From Cellulomonas gilvus ATCC 13127 (GTDB taxonomy: Bacteria; Actinomycetota; Actinomycetes; Actinomycetales; Cellulomonadaceae): a stretch of 64,000 nucleotides of DNA. The notes below the pieces were generated by a model that saw only the letters and a list, made by a program, of their open reading frames with translations, had not been told where the DNA came from and ran no database searches. Below, piece by piece: positions 63,311-64,000 of this stretch; positions within the stretch are counted from its first letter, which is position 1; the number at the start of each line of letters is the position of its first letter. Both the position numbers and the translations under genes were made by a program. The DNA lies in NCBI RefSeq assembly GCF_000218545.1, contig NC_015671.1:2356001-2420000 (forward strand), read 5' to 3'.

Positions 63311-64000
63311 ATGGTGCGACTGCGTCGCGTCCGCGTGGACGCCCCGGGCTGGACGCGACGCCGTGCGGGCTCCGGGTTCGTCTACCTGGACCTGGAGCGC
63401 GTCCGGATCACGGACGACGAGCACCTGACGCGCATCACGTCGCTGGCCATCCCGCCCGCGTGGCGTGAGGTGTGGATCTGCCCGCTGCCCAACGGGCACA
63501 TCCAGGCCGCGGGGCTCGACGACGCGCGCCGTCGTCAGTACCTGTACCACCAGCAGTGGCGGGCGCGCCGCGACCGGCTGAAGCACGACCACGTGCTCGA
63601 CGTCGGGGCGCGCCTGCCCGCCGCACGCCGGCGCGTGCGCCGCGACCTGGCGCTCGAGGGCTTCCCCCGGGACAAGGCGCTCGCGCTCGCGTTCCGGCTG
63701 CTCGACCTCGCGTACCTGCGCGTGGGCGGCGAGGGGTACGCGCTGCGGCACGGCTCCTACGGCCTGGCCACGCTGCTGCGCGAGCACGTGGAGGTCCTGG
63801 CCCCCGAGACGCCCGACGACCCAGGCCGCGTGCACCTGCGGTTCCCCGCGAAGTCCGGGCAGGTCCGGGACACCGTGGTCGAGGACGACGACGTGGCGCG
63901 GCTGGTCCGCACGCTCGTCCGCCGCCGCGACGACGGCCCCGAGCTGCTCGCGTGGCAGGACGACGCGGGCTGGCACGACGTGACGAGCGCGGACGTGGCC
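63311..64000 (+). CDS. DNA topoisomerase IB (partial, runs off the right edge)
   Basis: The first 230 codons of a bacterial type IB topoisomerase. The N-terminal domain has SGFVYLDLERVRITDDEHLT, RITSLAIPPAWREVWICPLP and NGHIQAAGLDDARRRQYLYH, which are the family landmarks, followed by KALALAFRLLDLAYLRVGGE at the start of the catalytic domain and HLRFPAKSGQVRD with its active-site Lys. The catalytic Tyr lies beyond the window. It relaxes supercoils by single-strand nicking. ATG at 63311, 10 bp after the MMPL stop. Confidence 0.94.
   Translation, partial: MVRLRRVRVDAPGWTRRRAGSGFVYLDLERVRITDDEHLTRITSLAIPPAWREVWICPLPNGHIQAAGLDDARRRQYLYHQQWRARRDRLKHDHVLDVGARLPAARRRVRRDLALEGFPRDKALALAFRLLDLAYLRVGGEGYALRHGSYGLATLLREHVEVLAPETPDDPGRVHLRFPAKSGQVRDTVVEDDDVARLVRTLVRRRDDGPELLAWQDDAGWHDVTSADVA

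Overview
The window is 64 kb of very GC-rich DNA, about 70 % or more by eye. Nearly all codons end in G or C, GTG starts are common, and many genes overlap by 4 bp. The gene content points to a high-GC actinobacterium: F420-dependent enzymes (Fgd-like, CofE, a luciferase-like oxidoreductase), a mycothiol-linked Rv2466c-type DsbA-like protein, tandem clpP genes with clpX and tig, an Eis-like acetyltransferase, WXG100-type proteins and an Rv2629-like baeRF protein. The style fits Cellulomonadaceae or a close relative, but that is an inference; no rRNA marker is present.

Layout. 1-5.9 kb: an edge fragment, a DNA glycosylase-like protein, a GH3 enzyme, the F420 pair cofE/fgd-like, an EamA transporter and a CGNR regulator. 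5.9-8.4 kb: a two-gene WXG-type plus papain-like effector operon and a conserved hypothetical. 8.5-13.9 kb: valS, a FadD15-type acyl-CoA ligase and a PilZ protein. 13.9-21.6 kb, minus strand: baeRF2, chorismate mutase, clpX, clpP2, clpP1, tig and a UGT-like glycosyltransferase. 21.77-28.9 kb: an accessory island next to tRNA-Gly with lower codon bias, containing an IS3-family element, a hypothetical gene, a complete CBASS anti-phage operon and IS-truncated gene remnants. 29-36 kb: a LuxR-type ATPase regulator with a small coupled gene, an LCP protein, tRNA-Pro, an SGNH hydrolase and a PolA-like polymerase. 36.2-38.1 kb: a cysteine-rich leader peptide followed by cysK and cysE. 38-48.5 kb: Nudix, luciferase-like oxidoreductase, ATL-like, Eis-like, rpiB, a PepO-like M13 peptidase, a DUF6636-like protein, and a TPP-riboswitch-controlled thiamine-precursor ABC transporter. 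48.7-64 kb: pepN, malQ, prolyl oligopeptidase, MscS, PTS EIIA/EIIB/EI, truncated hemoglobin, TesB, an MMPL transporter and the 5' part of a type IB topoisomerase gene.

The most notable system is the CBASS operon at 24194-28030. Four genes are each coupled by a 4-bp overlap: a CD-NTase ending in a C-terminal glycine, a Cap2 E2-E1 fusion, a Cap3 JAMM protease and a NucC endonuclease. Together they predict a type II CBASS in which phage sensing yields a cyclic trinucleotide that activates NucC to destroy DNA. The next most interesting points are a short upstream ORF ending in CCRCR before cysK (a probable cysteine attenuator), a repeated hairpin with a conserved 10-nt loop after two genes, and the WXG/papain-like effector pair.
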